Of a stretch of DNA of 64,000 bases, positions 1 to 7,817 are shown piece by piece. The notes below the pieces were generated by a model, which was not told the origin of the DNA, did no database searches, and worked only from the letters and a program-made list of their open reading frames with translations. The stretch lies in contig NZ_SNWQ01000012.1 in assembly GCF_004361855.1 (NCBI RefSeq), positions 195,044-259,043 of the forward strand, given 5' to 3'. Made by a program: the position numbers and the translations under genes. Position 1 is the stretch's first letter. Each line of letters starts with the position of its first letter. Source of the DNA: Kribbella caucasensis. GTDB taxonomy: Bacteria; Actinomycetota; Actinomycetes; Propionibacteriales; Kribbellaceae.

Positions 1-2
1 GC

Positions 3-83
3 GAGTTCGGCACGGTGCTGCCGTTCAGGCGGATCTTCGCCGTTGCTCAGAAGAGGCCTGTTGCTCAGGAGGGACAGGCGTGA
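3..83 (+). CDS. C-terminal end of an upstream gene (partial)
   Basis: Frame 3 is open from the window edge to a TGA at 81-83. It encodes about 26 residues ending in RPVAQEGQA. The TGA overlaps the ATG of the next gene by one base (TGATG), the arrangement expected of two genes of one operon. The peptide is too short to identify. It is called only from the open frame and the coupling, so it could be chance. Confidence 0.35.
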   Translation, partial: EFGTVLPFRRIFAVAQKRPVAQEGQA

Positions 84-430
84 TGAAGCTCGACCACGTG
101 CAGGTGTCCTGTCCGGCCGGTGGAGAGGAGGTCGCGCGGGCGTTCTACCGGGACGCGCTCGGGATGACCGAGGTGGAGAAGCCGCCGCTGCTCCAGGCTC
201 GGGGCGGGTGCTGGTTCCGGGCCGGCGAGGCGGAGATCCACATCGGCGTCGAACCCGTGTTCCAACCAGCGAAGAAGGCGCATCCGGCGTTCAAGGTCGA
301 CGACCTGGACGCGCTGGCGGCCAAGCTCGAGGGACTCGGCTACCCGATCATCTGGGACAACGACACGATCCCGGGCCGCCGGCGCTTCCACACCGCCGAC
401 GGCCACGGAAACCGCATCGAAATCGTGTAG
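80..430 (+). CDS. VOC (glyoxalase/bleomycin-resistance fold) family protein
   Basis: A 116-residue protein, the usual size of a single-domain vicinal-oxygen-chelate protein. It opens with KLDHVQVSCP and ends with a GNRIEIV strand. His6, His54, His68 and Glu114 sit where family members place metal ligands. The substrate cannot be told from sequence, because the family includes lyases, dioxygenases and antibiotic-binding proteins. A GGAGGG ribosome-binding site at 68-73 serves either the GTG at 80 or the ATG at 83. The gene is probably coupled to the partial gene upstream, and it converges on the ABC permease gene. Confidence 0.75.
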   Translation: MMKLDHVQVSCPAGGEEVARAFYRDALGMTEVEKPPLLQARGGCWFRAGEAEIHIGVEPVFQPAKKAHPAFKVDDLDALAAKLEGLGYPIIWDNDTIPGRRRFHTADGHGNRIEIV

Positions 431-453
431 TGCCCTGCGGCACTGGCGCCGGC

Positions 454-2913
454 CTACTCGGTTGCCAGGGCACCGGCGGGTGCGACCTTGGCGGCACGGC
501 GGGCCGGTAGGACCGAGGCCAGCAGGCCGGCCACCGCGGCAACCACCGCGATCGTGATGAGCAACCGGCCGGGCACGGCGTACTCGACGGCGCCGCTGGT
601 CTGCGCGCCCATCAGGGCAGCCGTCCCGGTCCAGCCGTAGATCAGGCCGAGCGCGATCCCCAGGCCGGCCGCGACGAGTGCCATCAGCAACGATTCGATC
701 GCGAGCATGCCGCGCAGCTGGCGTCTGGTCAGGCCCATCGCCCGGAGCAGGGCGTTTTCGCGGGTCCGCTCCAGCACCGACAGGCTGAGCGTGTTGCCGA
801 CGCCGACCAGCGCGATCAGCACCGAGACGCCGAGCAGACCGACCGCGACCGCGAGAAGCACATCGAAGACCTTCGTGTACGCGCTGCGTTCCGCGAGGCC
901 GCCCTCGACCGACATGTCCTTGACGGAAGGGATGGACTGCTCGACCGCGTCGATCACCTCCGGTCCGTCCGCCTTCGGGTCCGTGGTCAGCCAGAATCCA
1001 GAGATCCCGGCGTTCGGCGACAGCCTGCGCAGATCGGTCTGGGTGACCGTGAACGACTCCAGACCGTTCCCTCGGTAGGCCTTCAAGGTGAGCTTGCTCT
1101 GCCCGGCGACGAGAGTGACGTCCGCTCCGTCCTTGAGGTCGAGCGTGGTCATCGTGGCGCGATCGAGCAGCGCGACACCTGGCTTGAGCTGACCAACCAG
1201 GTCCGGGTTGTGCACGACCGCGGGCGCCTTCGTCTGATCGATCCCGGTGACGGTCAACTGTTGCTCGCCCGCCTTCACCTCGACGGTCCGGACCGGGACG
1301 ACCTCCGTGATCCCCTTGATGTCGCGCAACTGCTGCTCGGCACTGGCCGGCATCTTCTCCTGGTAGGCCTTCACCATCAGGTCGACCGGATACGCCTCGT
1401 CCATCGTCGCGTCGAACGTCTTGCGCACCGAGGCGATCCCGACACAGGTCAGGCTGATCAAGGTGACGCCGATCAGCAGGGCCGACGTGGTCGCCGCGGT
1501 CCGCTTCGGGTTCCGGACCGCGTTGCCGACGGCGATCCGCGCGGGCACGCCGCCACTCCGCGCCGGTAGTGCGCCCAGCAGCCGGACGAGCGCGGGCACC
1601 AGCAACGAACCGATCGCCAGCACGCCGAGGAACGAGATCACCCCGCCGCCGACACCGACCAGCACCTCGTTCGTGCTCGCACATACCGCCAGCAACGATC
1701 CGCCACCGGCCAGCAGCAGGAAGCCGAACACCAGCCGGACCACCCCTGCCTTGGACGCGGCCACCGGCGCCGCCTCCGGCCGCAGCGCGGCCAGCGGAGC
1801 CACCCGCGTCGCCCGGCGGGCCGGCACGACGGCCGCGAGGATCGTCGCGATCGTGCCGAGCAGGAGCGGCAGGAAGATCGAGGCCAGGTCGAGGTGCAGC
1901 TGCACCGGCGGAATGCCCCAGTCGAACTCACGCGCCAGGGCCAGGCCGAGCGCGGACAACGCGATGCCGAACACCACACCGATCGTGGAGGCGACCAGGC
2001 CGACGATGCTGGCCTCGGCGATGACCGAGGAGAACACCTGGCGGCGGGAGGCGCCGACACAGCGCAGCAGGGCCATCTCGCGGGTGCGCTGCGCGATCAC
2101 GATGGTGAAGGTGTTCGCGATCACCAGGCAGGCGACGAACAGGGAGATCAGGGCGAACATGCCGAACACCCCGCCGATGACGTCGATGCCGTTGGTGAAG
2201 CCTTGCACCTCGTGCTGGATCCAGCCTTCGCCGGTGTAGACCGTCAGGCCGCTACCGATCACCGGCGTGATCGCGGCGGCCAGGGCGTCCTGGCTGACGC
2301 CGGGCTTGGCGGCCACCTTGACGGAGTTGATGTAGCCGTTGGGCTCGAACACCTTGACCGTCTGCGCCGTCGCCACCGCGTTCGACGGGCCGACCGTGGT
2401 GCTGTCGTCAAGCAGGCCGACGACGGTCACCGTCCACCGCTTGTCGTCGTACGAGCTGATCGTGAGCTTGGTGCCGAGACCGACCTGGTACTTCTCGGCC
2501 AGCTTGGCCGGCAGGGCGAGCTCCAGGGTGCTGTCGGGCAGCCGACCCTGGATCGCCTTGGGGCCGGCGATCCGGGACGTGTCGTAGCGGGCCGCGATGC
2601 CGAGGTAGTCCGGCCGGACCTTGCCGGCCCAGGCGACCTGCATGTACGCGCTGGTGTCGACCACGACCGAATCCGCCTGCGGGAGCTTGCGGATCGCGTC
2701 GACCTGTTTGGGCAGGATGGACTCCCGGTCGGCTGTGACCGCCGCGTCGACGCCGGCGTTGGCCTTGCCGATCGTCTCGTTGACACCGTGGGACGCGGAG
2801 GCGTGCGCGGTCATCGCCAGGGCGCCGAAGCCGACCCCGAGCACGATCGCCAGGCAAGCGGCGATCAGGCGGCCGAGGTGGGCCCGCAGCGAGGAGAGGA
2901 TGGAACGTCGCAC
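454..2913 (-). CDS. ABC transporter permease, FtsX/MacB-like, duplicated
   Basis: An 819-residue permease with two FtsX-like units. There is an N-terminal membrane segment (about residues 15-38), an extracytoplasmic MacB-PCD-like region, a three-helix bundle (about 245-375), further helices, a second extracytoplasmic region and a second three-helix bundle ending with PARRAAKVAPAGAL. This is the common actinobacterial fused architecture for lipoprotein, peptide or drug export from the membrane outer face. The start is GTG. The ATPase gene is immediately upstream with a 3-nt gap, so the two form one transporter operon. The substrate is unknown. Confidence 0.9.
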   Translation of the reverse strand: MRRSILSSLRAHLGRLIAACLAIVLGVGFGALAMTAHASASHGVNETIGKANAGVDAAVTADRESILPKQVDAIRKLPQADSVVVDTSAYMQVAWAGKVRPDYLGIAARYDTSRIAGPKAIQGRLPDSTLELALPAKLAEKYQVGLGTKLTISSYDDKRWTVTVVGLLDDSTTVGPSNAVATAQTVKVFEPNGYINSVKVAAKPGVSQDALAAAITPVIGSGLTVYTGEGWIQHEVQGFTNGIDVIGGVFGMFALISLFVACLVIANTFTIVIAQRTREMALLRCVGASRRQVFSSVIAEASIVGLVASTIGVVFGIALSALGLALAREFDWGIPPVQLHLDLASIFLPLLLGTIATILAAVVPARRATRVAPLAALRPEAAPVAASKAGVVRLVFGFLLLAGGGSLLAVCASTNEVLVGVGGGVISFLGVLAIGSLLVPALVRLLGALPARSGGVPARIAVGNAVRNPKRTAATTSALLIGVTLISLTCVGIASVRKTFDATMDEAYPVDLMVKAYQEKMPASAEQQLRDIKGITEVVPVRTVEVKAGEQQLTVTGIDQTKAPAVVHNPDLVGQLKPGVALLDRATMTTLDLKDGADVTLVAGQSKLTLKAYRGNGLESFTVTQTDLRRLSPNAGISGFWLTTDPKADGPEVIDAVEQSIPSVKDMSVEGGLAERSAYTKVFDVLLAVAVGLLGVSVLIALVGVGNTLSLSVLERTRENALLRAMGLTRRQLRGMLAIESLLMALVAAGLGIALGLIYGWTGTAALMGAQTSGAVEYAVPGRLLITIAVVAAVAGLLASVLPARRAAKVAPAGALATE

Positions 2914-2916
2914 GGT

Positions 2917-3696
2917 TCAGGCCCCCAGCTGCCGCAGAGCGTCGAGCACGGTCTCCGGGGTCGGCTCCAGCAGCTCGCCGGCAAGCTTGCCATCGGCAAG
3001 CATCACGACGCGGTCCGCGTACGCCGCCGCGAGCGGGTCGTGGGTGACCATCACCACCGTCTGGCCGAACTCTCGGACCGAGCGACGGAGGAAGCCGAGC
3101 ACCTCGGCCCCGGACCGGGAGTCCAGGTTGCCCGTCGGCTCGTCGGCGAACACCACCTCGGGGCGCCCTACCAGGGCACGAGCGACGGCGACCCGCTGCT
3201 GCTGACCGCCGGACAGCTCGGACGGGCGGTGGGTCAGCCGGTCGCCGAGGCCGAGGACATCGACCAGGGTGGACATCCACTGCTGATCGGGCTTGCGGCC
3301 ACCGAGCTCCAGCGGGAGCAGGATGTTGTCCTTCGCCGTGAGCATCGGCAGCAGGTTGAAGGACTGGAAGACGAACCCGATCCGGTCCCGGCGGATCCTG
3401 GTCAGGTCCGCGTCCGGCAACCGGGTCAGCCCGGTCTCGCCGAGCAGCACCTGACCGTCGGTCGGAGTGTCCAGCCCGGCCAGGCAGTGCATCAGTGTCG
3501 ACTTGCCCGACCCGGACGGCCCCATGATCGCGGTGAACCGGCCGACCCCGAAGTCCACCGAGACGCCGTCCAGCGCCGCCACCGCGGTGTCGCCCTGCCC
3601 GTACACCTTGCGCAGCTCGTGCGCCCGGATCGCCGTCCTGGGCAAGCCGTCCTGGGTCAACCGCCCGAGCGGAAGCTCACCGGTCTGGATGCTCAT
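2917..3696 (-). CDS. ABC transporter ATP-binding protein (MacB/LolD type)
   Basis: A 259-residue nucleotide-binding subunit that powers the permease downstream. Walker A GPSGSGKS is at about 59-66, the signature LSGGQQQR near 165, Walker B VVFADEPTG near 187, and the H-loop VTHD near 220. The start at 3696 is chosen because a good AAGGAGA site lies just upstream; the in-frame extension to 3738 lacks family similarity. Two inverted repeats precede the gene (3752-3775 and 3797-3816), and a two-component system ends just beyond them, which suggests the system controls the exporter (inference). Confidence 0.93.
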   Translation of the reverse strand: MSIQTGELPLGRLTQDGLPRTAIRAHELRKVYGQGDTAVAALDGVSVDFGVGRFTAIMGPSGSGKSTLMHCLAGLDTPTDGQVLLGETGLTRLPDADLTRIRRDRIGFVFQSFNLLPMLTAKDNILLPLELGGRKPDQQWMSTLVDVLGLGDRLTHRPSELSGGQQQRVAVARALVGRPEVVFADEPTGNLDSRSGAEVLGFLRRSVREFGQTVVMVTHDPLAAAYADRVVMLADGKLAGELLEPTPETVLDALRQLGA

Positions 3697-3751
3697 CGGT
3701 CTCCTTGAAGTCCCTCGGTGGTGGGGCTGTCCCACCACCCTCCAAGAAGCT

Positions 3752-3775
3752 ATTCAGGATCACCATGAACTGAAT
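3752..3775. promoter_or_regulatory. inverted repeat upstream of the ABC exporter operon
   Basis: Arms ATTCAG and CTGAAT are separated by 12 bases, 56 bases upstream of the ATPase start. It may be an operator for the response regulator encoded upstream. The arms are short, so this is tentative. Confidence 0.35.
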
Positions 3776-3796
3776 CGGACCTGAGACTGCACTCTT

Positions 3797-3816
3797 CGTA
3801 CGACCTGGGTCGTACG
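3797..3816. promoter_or_regulatory. perfect inverted repeat between response regulator and exporter operon
   Basis: Perfect 8-bp arms CGTACGAC and GTCGTACG flank CTGG. It lies 14 bases downstream of the response-regulator stop and about 100 bases upstream of the exporter start. There is no T-run, so an operator is more likely than an intrinsic terminator. Each arm is itself nearly palindromic. Confidence 0.45.
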
Positions 3817-3830
3817 ACTCCGCCGACCAC

Positions 3831-4505
3831 TCAGCCGTTGGGCTTGACCAGGCCGGTTTCGTAGCCGAGGACCACCAGCGCCACCCGGTCGCGGAGGCCC
3901 GTCTTGGCCAGGATGCGGCCGATATGGGTCTTGACCGTTGCCTCGGACAACGTGAAGAGCCTGGCGATCTCGGCGTTCGACAGACCGCGGGCCACCTCGA
4001 GCAGGACCTCGCGCTCGCGGGCGGTGAGGTCGGCCAGATCGGGCTGTTCGCGGTCCCCGTCGGGGAGTGCGCCGGCGAAGTGCTCGAGCAGCCGGCGCGT
4101 CGTACTGGGGGAGACGACCGCGTCGCCGGAGTGCACCTGGCGGATCGCGTTCAGCAGGTCGGCAGGCGGCGTGTTCTTGAGCAGGAACCCGGCCGCGCCC
4201 GCCTTGATCGCGGCGAACGCGTACTCGTCCAGGTCGAAGGTGGTCAGCACGATCACCCTCGGGGCCTGCGGCAACGACTGCAGCCGCCTGGTCGCCTCGA
4301 CGCCGTCCAGCCGCGGCATCCGGACATCCATCAGCACGACGTCGCTGCCGGTCACCTGCAACTTCTCCAGTGCCTGGCCGCCGTCGCCGGCCTGACCGAC
4401 CACCCGCATGTCGGGCTGCGAGTCCACCAGCATCGTGAACCCGGCCCGGACCAGCTCCTGGTCGTCCACCAGGAAGACCCGGATCACCCCGTCGGTCTCG
4501 CTCAA
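3831..4505 (-). CDS. NarL/LuxR-type response regulator
   Basis: A 224-residue DNA-binding regulator. The receiver domain has Asp14-Asp15, phospho-acceptor Asp60 in VVLMDVRMP, and LLKNTPP with the conserved Lys. The C-terminal LuxR helix-turn-helix (about 155-220) contains LTAREREVLLEVARGLSNAE. The ATG at 4505 overlaps the kinase stop by 4 nt (ATGA), so the pair is translated together. The likely target is the exporter operon immediately downstream. Confidence 0.93.
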   Translation of the reverse strand: MSETDGVIRVFLVDDQELVRAGFTMLVDSQPDMRVVGQAGDGGQALEKLQVTGSDVVLMDVRMPRLDGVEATRRLQSLPQAPRVIVLTTFDLDEYAFAAIKAGAAGFLLKNTPPADLLNAIRQVHSGDAVVSPSTTRRLLEHFAGALPDGDREQPDLADLTAREREVLLEVARGLSNAEIARLFTLSEATVKTHIGRILAKTGLRDRVALVVLGYETGLVKPNG

Positions 4506-5749
4506 TGCACTCCTCCAGTCGGCAAACCGCCGCCGTTGCCCGGCAGGCGGCTGCTGTTGTCCGGCAGGTTGCTGCCATTGTCCGGCAGGTTATAGGGCAG
4601 CTTGGCGATCACCTCGTAGCCACCGCCCGCCTTCGGCCCGGCGTTCACCGTACCGCCGGAGATCGAGGCGCGCTGCCGCATCCCGACCAGGCCGTGACCC
4701 GGATCGCTGCTCGGCGCGACCCCCGCACCCCGGCCGTCGTCGGTGACCACCACGGTCAGCAGCTCGCGTCCGAAGTCCAGCGTGACGGAGGTCCGCGCTC
4801 CCGGCCCGGCGTGTTTCAACGTGTTGGTCAACCCTTCCTGCACGATCCGGTACGCCGTGAGGCCGAGCAGCGCGGGGAGATCGCGAGGCTGTCCCGTCAC
4901 CTGGTAGTCCACGGTCAGCCCGGCGTCGCGGACGTTGTCGATCAGCTCGGGCAGTGACGACACCCCGGGTTGCGGGCGTGGCTGGTTCGGGTCGAGCTCG
5001 TTCTGCTCGTCCTGTTTCAGCAGACCGAGCATCTTGCGCATCTCGGTCAACGACGCCCGGCCCGTGTCGCCGATGGTGGCGAGCGCCTTCTTGGCCTGCT
5101 CGGGGGACGCGTCCGCGGCGTACAGGCCGCCGTCTGCCTGGACGATCATGATGGACAGGCCGTGCGCGACCACGTCGTGGATCTCCCGGGCGATCCGGGT
5201 CCGCTCGTTCGAGACGGCCAATGCGGCCTCACGATCGCGGTCGCGTTCGAGTTGGGCGGCGCGCTCCTCCAGCTGTGCGACGTACAGGCCTCTGGTCCGG
5301 CGGCGTTCGCCGATCGCCCAGACCCCGAAGACGAGGGCGCCGAGCGCGACCATCATGGTGATCTGCTGGCGCCAGTCGGAGTTGCCGTAGTACCTCGCGG
5401 TCGCCATCAGCACGCCGAGCCCGCCGACGCCGAGGGCGATCCGGCTGTACCGGACCTCGCCGTACACCGAGATCGTGTAGAGCGCGACGAGCAGTCCGAC
5501 GTTGCCGGCCATCAGGTTGGAGCCGCTCAGCCATTGCAGCACAGCCACCGACGAGACGGCGAGGAATACCGCCTCCGGATGCGTCCGGCGCCAGACCAGC
5601 GGGACCAGCATCGCCACGCCGAGCAGGCCTGACCACCGTTCCTGGGCGAGCGACAAGAACCCGAAGAACATAGTGAGCCCACCGGCCAGCAGCAGATCGA
5701 ACGCCTTGCTGCTCGCCGGTAACGGCCGCGCCTCGAGGATCCCCGTCAT
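4502..5749 (-). CDS. sensor histidine kinase, NarL-type (HisKA_3)
   Basis: A 415-residue membrane sensor that phosphorylates the adjacent regulator. Hydrophobic segments span residues 15-145. A HisKA_3 dimerization helix carries His191 in REIHDVVAHG, and the HATPase has a GHGLVGMRQR G-box. The start at 5749 is chosen by homology-like onset; an extension to 5950 would run into the TetR gene and looks non-coding. An oddity is the C-terminus, which ends in a short repetitive tail with LPDN, LPDN, LPGN and LPTG units encoded by 21-bp repeats around 4520-4590. Confidence 0.9.
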   Translation of the reverse strand: MTGILEARPLPASSKAFDLLLAGGLTMFFGFLSLAQERWSGLLGVAMLVPLVWRRTHPEAVFLAVSSVAVLQWLSGSNLMAGNVGLLVALYTISVYGEVRYSRIALGVGGLGVLMATARYYGNSDWRQQITMMVALGALVFGVWAIGERRRTRGLYVAQLEERAAQLERDRDREAALAVSNERTRIAREIHDVVAHGLSIMIVQADGGLYAADASPEQAKKALATIGDTGRASLTEMRKMLGLLKQDEQNELDPNQPRPQPGVSSLPELIDNVRDAGLTVDYQVTGQPRDLPALLGLTAYRIVQEGLTNTLKHAGPGARTSVTLDFGRELLTVVVTDDGRGAGVAPSSDPGHGLVGMRQRASISGGTVNAGPKAGGGYEVIAKLPYNLPDNGSNLPDNSSRLPGNGGGLPTGGVH

Positions 5750-5826
5750 GCGGGCCAGGGTACGGCGGTCGATGGGCTGGTACGTCGTTCCGCGGGCTGA
5801 TGTCGGCTCGTCCTGGGGGAGGACTC

Positions 5827-6468
5827 CTACTTGTGCGGCCGGGTCGACAGGGTCGGCTTGGCCTCGAGTCCGGACAGGCCGTTCCAGGCCAGGTTGACCA
5901 GGTGGGCGGCGACGTCGGGCTTCTTCGGTTTGCGGGCGTCCAGCCACCACTGACCGGTCAGGGCGACCATGCCGACCAGCATCTGCGCGTACATCGGCGC
6001 GTTCTTCGGGTCCAGCCCGCGGCGCTTGAACTCCTCGGCCAGGATGTGCTCGACCCGGGTGGCGACATCGCTGAGGATCGAGATGAACGAGCCGGTGGCC
6101 GAGCCGACCGGGGAGTCGCGGACCAGGATCCGGAACCCGTCGGACGAGCTCTCGATGTAGTCGAGCAGGGCGAGCGCGGCCTGCTCCACCAGCTCGTGCG
6201 CGCGGCCGGCGGTCAACGAGGCCGTGACCGTGTCCAGCAGGCTGCGGACCTCGCGGTCCACCACCACGGCGTACAGGCCTTCCTTGCCGCCGAAGTGTTC
6301 GTACACGACAGGCTTGGAGACTTCGGCACGGGCCGCGATCTCCTCGACCGAGGTCGCTTCGAACCCCTTCTCGGCGAACAGGCCGCGGGCGATGGTGATG
6401 AGTTGCTCGCGACGCTCCGCACTCGTCATCCGGATCCGTCCGGATCGCCGCGGTTTGGGTTCCGTCAC
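5827..6468 (-). CDS. TetR/AcrR family transcriptional regulator
   Basis: A 213-residue repressor. An N-terminal helix-turn-helix (about residues 15-62) contains TSVEEIAARAEVSKPVVYEHF, followed by an all-helical ligand-binding region. The start is GTG at 6468. It is encoded downstream of, and on the same strand as, the fatty acid desaturase gene, whose promoter carries two repeats of a TACG-N4-CGTA motif. A lipid-responsive regulator of that gene is a reasonable inference, in analogy to DesT and FasR-type regulators. The ligand is unknown. Confidence 0.88.
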   Translation of the reverse strand: MTEPKPRRSGRIRMTSAERREQLITIARGLFAEKGFEATSVEEIAARAEVSKPVVYEHFGGKEGLYAVVVDREVRSLLDTVTASLTAGRAHELVEQAALALLDYIESSSDGFRILVRDSPVGSATGSFISILSDVATRVEHILAEEFKRRGLDPKNAPMYAQMLVGMVALTGQWWLDARKPKKPDVAAHLVNLAWNGLSGLEAKPTLSTRPHK

Positions 6469-6543
6469 GTCGAGATCACGTCAGCATCATGCCGTACAAA
6501 GGTGTTTCCAGGTCGGAGATTTACAGCGCGGGGAAGGTCCGTC

Positions 6544-7536
6544 TCAGGCCGCGACCTTATCCGCGGCGGTGACCCGGCGGGCCTCCAGGCGCTCCTTGAC
6601 CGGCCAGCGGACGTCGGACACCCAGCCCATCTTCTCGAAGAACCAGATGCACCGGGCCGACGTGTCCAACTGGCCCTTCAGTACGCCGTGCCGCGCGCAG
6701 GTCGGGTCGGAGTGGTGCAGGTTGTGCCAGGACTCGCCCTGGCTGAGGATCGCCAGCCACCAGACGTTGCCGGACTTGTCCCGGCTCTTGAACGGCCGGT
6801 CGCCGATCGTGTGGCAGATCGAGTTGATCGACCAGGTGACGTGGTGCAGCAGCGCGATCCGGACCAGCGAGCCCCAGAAGAACGCGGTCAGCGCGCCCTC
6901 GATCGACCAGGACAACAGCCCGCCGATGACGGCCGGCAGCAGCACCGAGATCAGTACCAGCAGCGGGAACAGCCGGGACACCTTGACGATGTCCTTGTCC
7001 CTGAGCAGATCCGGCGCGTACTGCCGCTGGGGGGTCTGCTCGGTGTCGAACAGCCAGCCGACGTGCGCGTGCAGGAAGCCCTTGGTCAGCGCGCCGACGG
7101 TGTTGCCGTACTTCCACGGGCTGTGCGGGTCGCCGTCGCGGTCGGAGAACTTGTGGTGCTTGCGGTGGTCGGCCACCCAGCGGACCACCGGCCCCTCGAT
7201 CGCGAGCGAGCCGGCGATGGCCAGCGCGTACTTGAGCGGGCGGTTCGGCTTGAACGACTTGTGCGTGAACAGCCGGTGGAAGCCGATCGAGATGCCGTGC
7301 CCGGCGATCGTGTAGAAGACGACCGCGATCACGATGTCCCGCCAGCCCAGCCAACCACCCCAGGCGATCGGCACCGCCGCCAGCACGGCGAGGAACGGGA
7401 TACCGATGAACAAGGCCAGGGCGACCTGTTCCCAGGGCCGCTTCTGCTCACCCCCGAGCGTTCCGGTGTCGACGTCGAACTCGTCGGCCTGGGCGCGGCT
7501 GGGCGCCTCCGGTGTTGCCACGGCGGGTGGAGTCAT
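6544..7536 (-). CDS. acyl-CoA/fatty acid delta-9 desaturase, membrane-bound
   Basis: A 330-residue integral-membrane di-iron desaturase that introduces a double bond into acyl chains. The three histidine boxes are present: HRLFTH, HRKHH and HNLHH, with hydrophobic helices before and after the first pair. It matches the actinobacterial stearoyl-CoA desaturase length. The start is uncertain: ATG 7545 sits right on the GAGGG site, and ATG 7536 has normal 9-nt spacing, so 7536 is preferred. Two inverted-repeat operators lie at 7570-7601. Confidence 0.93.
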   Translation of the reverse strand: MTPPAVATPEAPSRAQADEFDVDTGTLGGEQKRPWEQVALALFIGIPFLAVLAAVPIAWGGWLGWRDIVIAVVFYTIAGHGISIGFHRLFTHKSFKPNRPLKYALAIAGSLAIEGPVVRWVADHRKHHKFSDRDGDPHSPWKYGNTVGALTKGFLHAHVGWLFDTEQTPQRQYAPDLLRDKDIVKVSRLFPLLVLISVLLPAVIGGLLSWSIEGALTAFFWGSLVRIALLHHVTWSINSICHTIGDRPFKSRDKSGNVWWLAILSQGESWHNLHHSDPTCARHGVLKGQLDTSARCIWFFEKMGWVSDVRWPVKERLEARRVTAADKVAA

Positions 7537-7569
7537 TGTGTTCATCCCTCGACTGGAGGTTTCCTTACC

Positions 7570-7601
7570 TACGCAACCGTAACCTACGGAGCCGTAGGTT
7601 A
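7570..7601. promoter_or_regulatory. tandem operator upstream of the desaturase
   Basis: A perfect inverted repeat at 7580-7601 has 10-bp arms TAACCTACGG and CCGTAGGTTA around AG. A second partial copy at 7570-7581 shares the core TACG-N4-CGTA, and the two cores start 15 bases apart. They lie 34-65 bases upstream of the desaturase start. The adjacent TetR protein is the most likely ligand. Confidence 0.65.
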
Positions 7602-7659
7602 GGAACCCCTTGGCGTGTCGGCACCCCCTGCATGGCACACTCTTTCCGGAGTCCCGCGA

Positions 7660-7731
7660 TCCCCCGTGGGGTAATCGGCAGCCCGCGAGACTTTGAATCT
7701 CGAAGATCTGGATCGAAACCAGGCGGGGGAG
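7660..7731 (+). tRNA. tRNA-Gln (anticodon UUG)
   Basis: A 72-nt cloverleaf. The acceptor stem is TCCCCCG/CGGGGGA with discriminator G. The D-arm closes GGG/CCC. The anticodon stem CGAGA/TCTCG presents loop CTTTGAA (anticodon TTG). The T-arm is TCTGG/CCAGG with loop ATCGAAA, including one G-T wobble pair. CCA is not encoded. The 3' half is the attachment site of the AICE; the T-stem present here differs from the displaced chromosomal copy at 16686-16731. Confidence 0.95.
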
Positions 7732-7735
7732 CAAC
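7690..7735 (+). repeat. attL: tRNA-Gln 3' half, left end of the AICE
   Basis: This 46-bp direct repeat matches 16686-16731 with three substitutions. The first 17 bases (7690-7706), covering the anticodon loop, are identical and are the probable crossover core. Confidence 0.9.
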
Positions 7736-7738
7736 ACG

Positions 7739-7773
7739 AACCCCCAGGTCAGAGCGCTTCTGACCTGGGGGTT
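7739..7773 (+). terminator. element-borne terminator for tRNA-Gln
   Basis: A 15-bp perfect stem, arms 7739-7753 and 7759-7773 (starting AACCCCCAGG), has a 5-nt loop just after the tRNA. It lies inside the element, so it replaces the chromosomal tRNA terminator displaced to 16736-16764. Confidence 0.75.
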
Positions 7774-7791
7774 CTCTCATGCAGGGGCCGT

Positions 7792-7817
7792 TTTGCTAAC
7801 GGATTTGCTAACAAGCG
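7792..7817 (+). repeat. 26-bp arm-type repeat, left copy
   Basis: Identical over 26 bp to 16557-16582 and in the same orientation. Each copy holds two TTTGCTAAC units 12 bp apart. It lies 85 bp inside the attL core and overlaps the 3' end of int. It is a probable integrase arm-binding site. Confidence 0.75.

Noticed and set aside
1894..3708. 604-codon plus-strand frame across both ABC genes
   Set aside because: Antisense to two motif-complete ABC genes.
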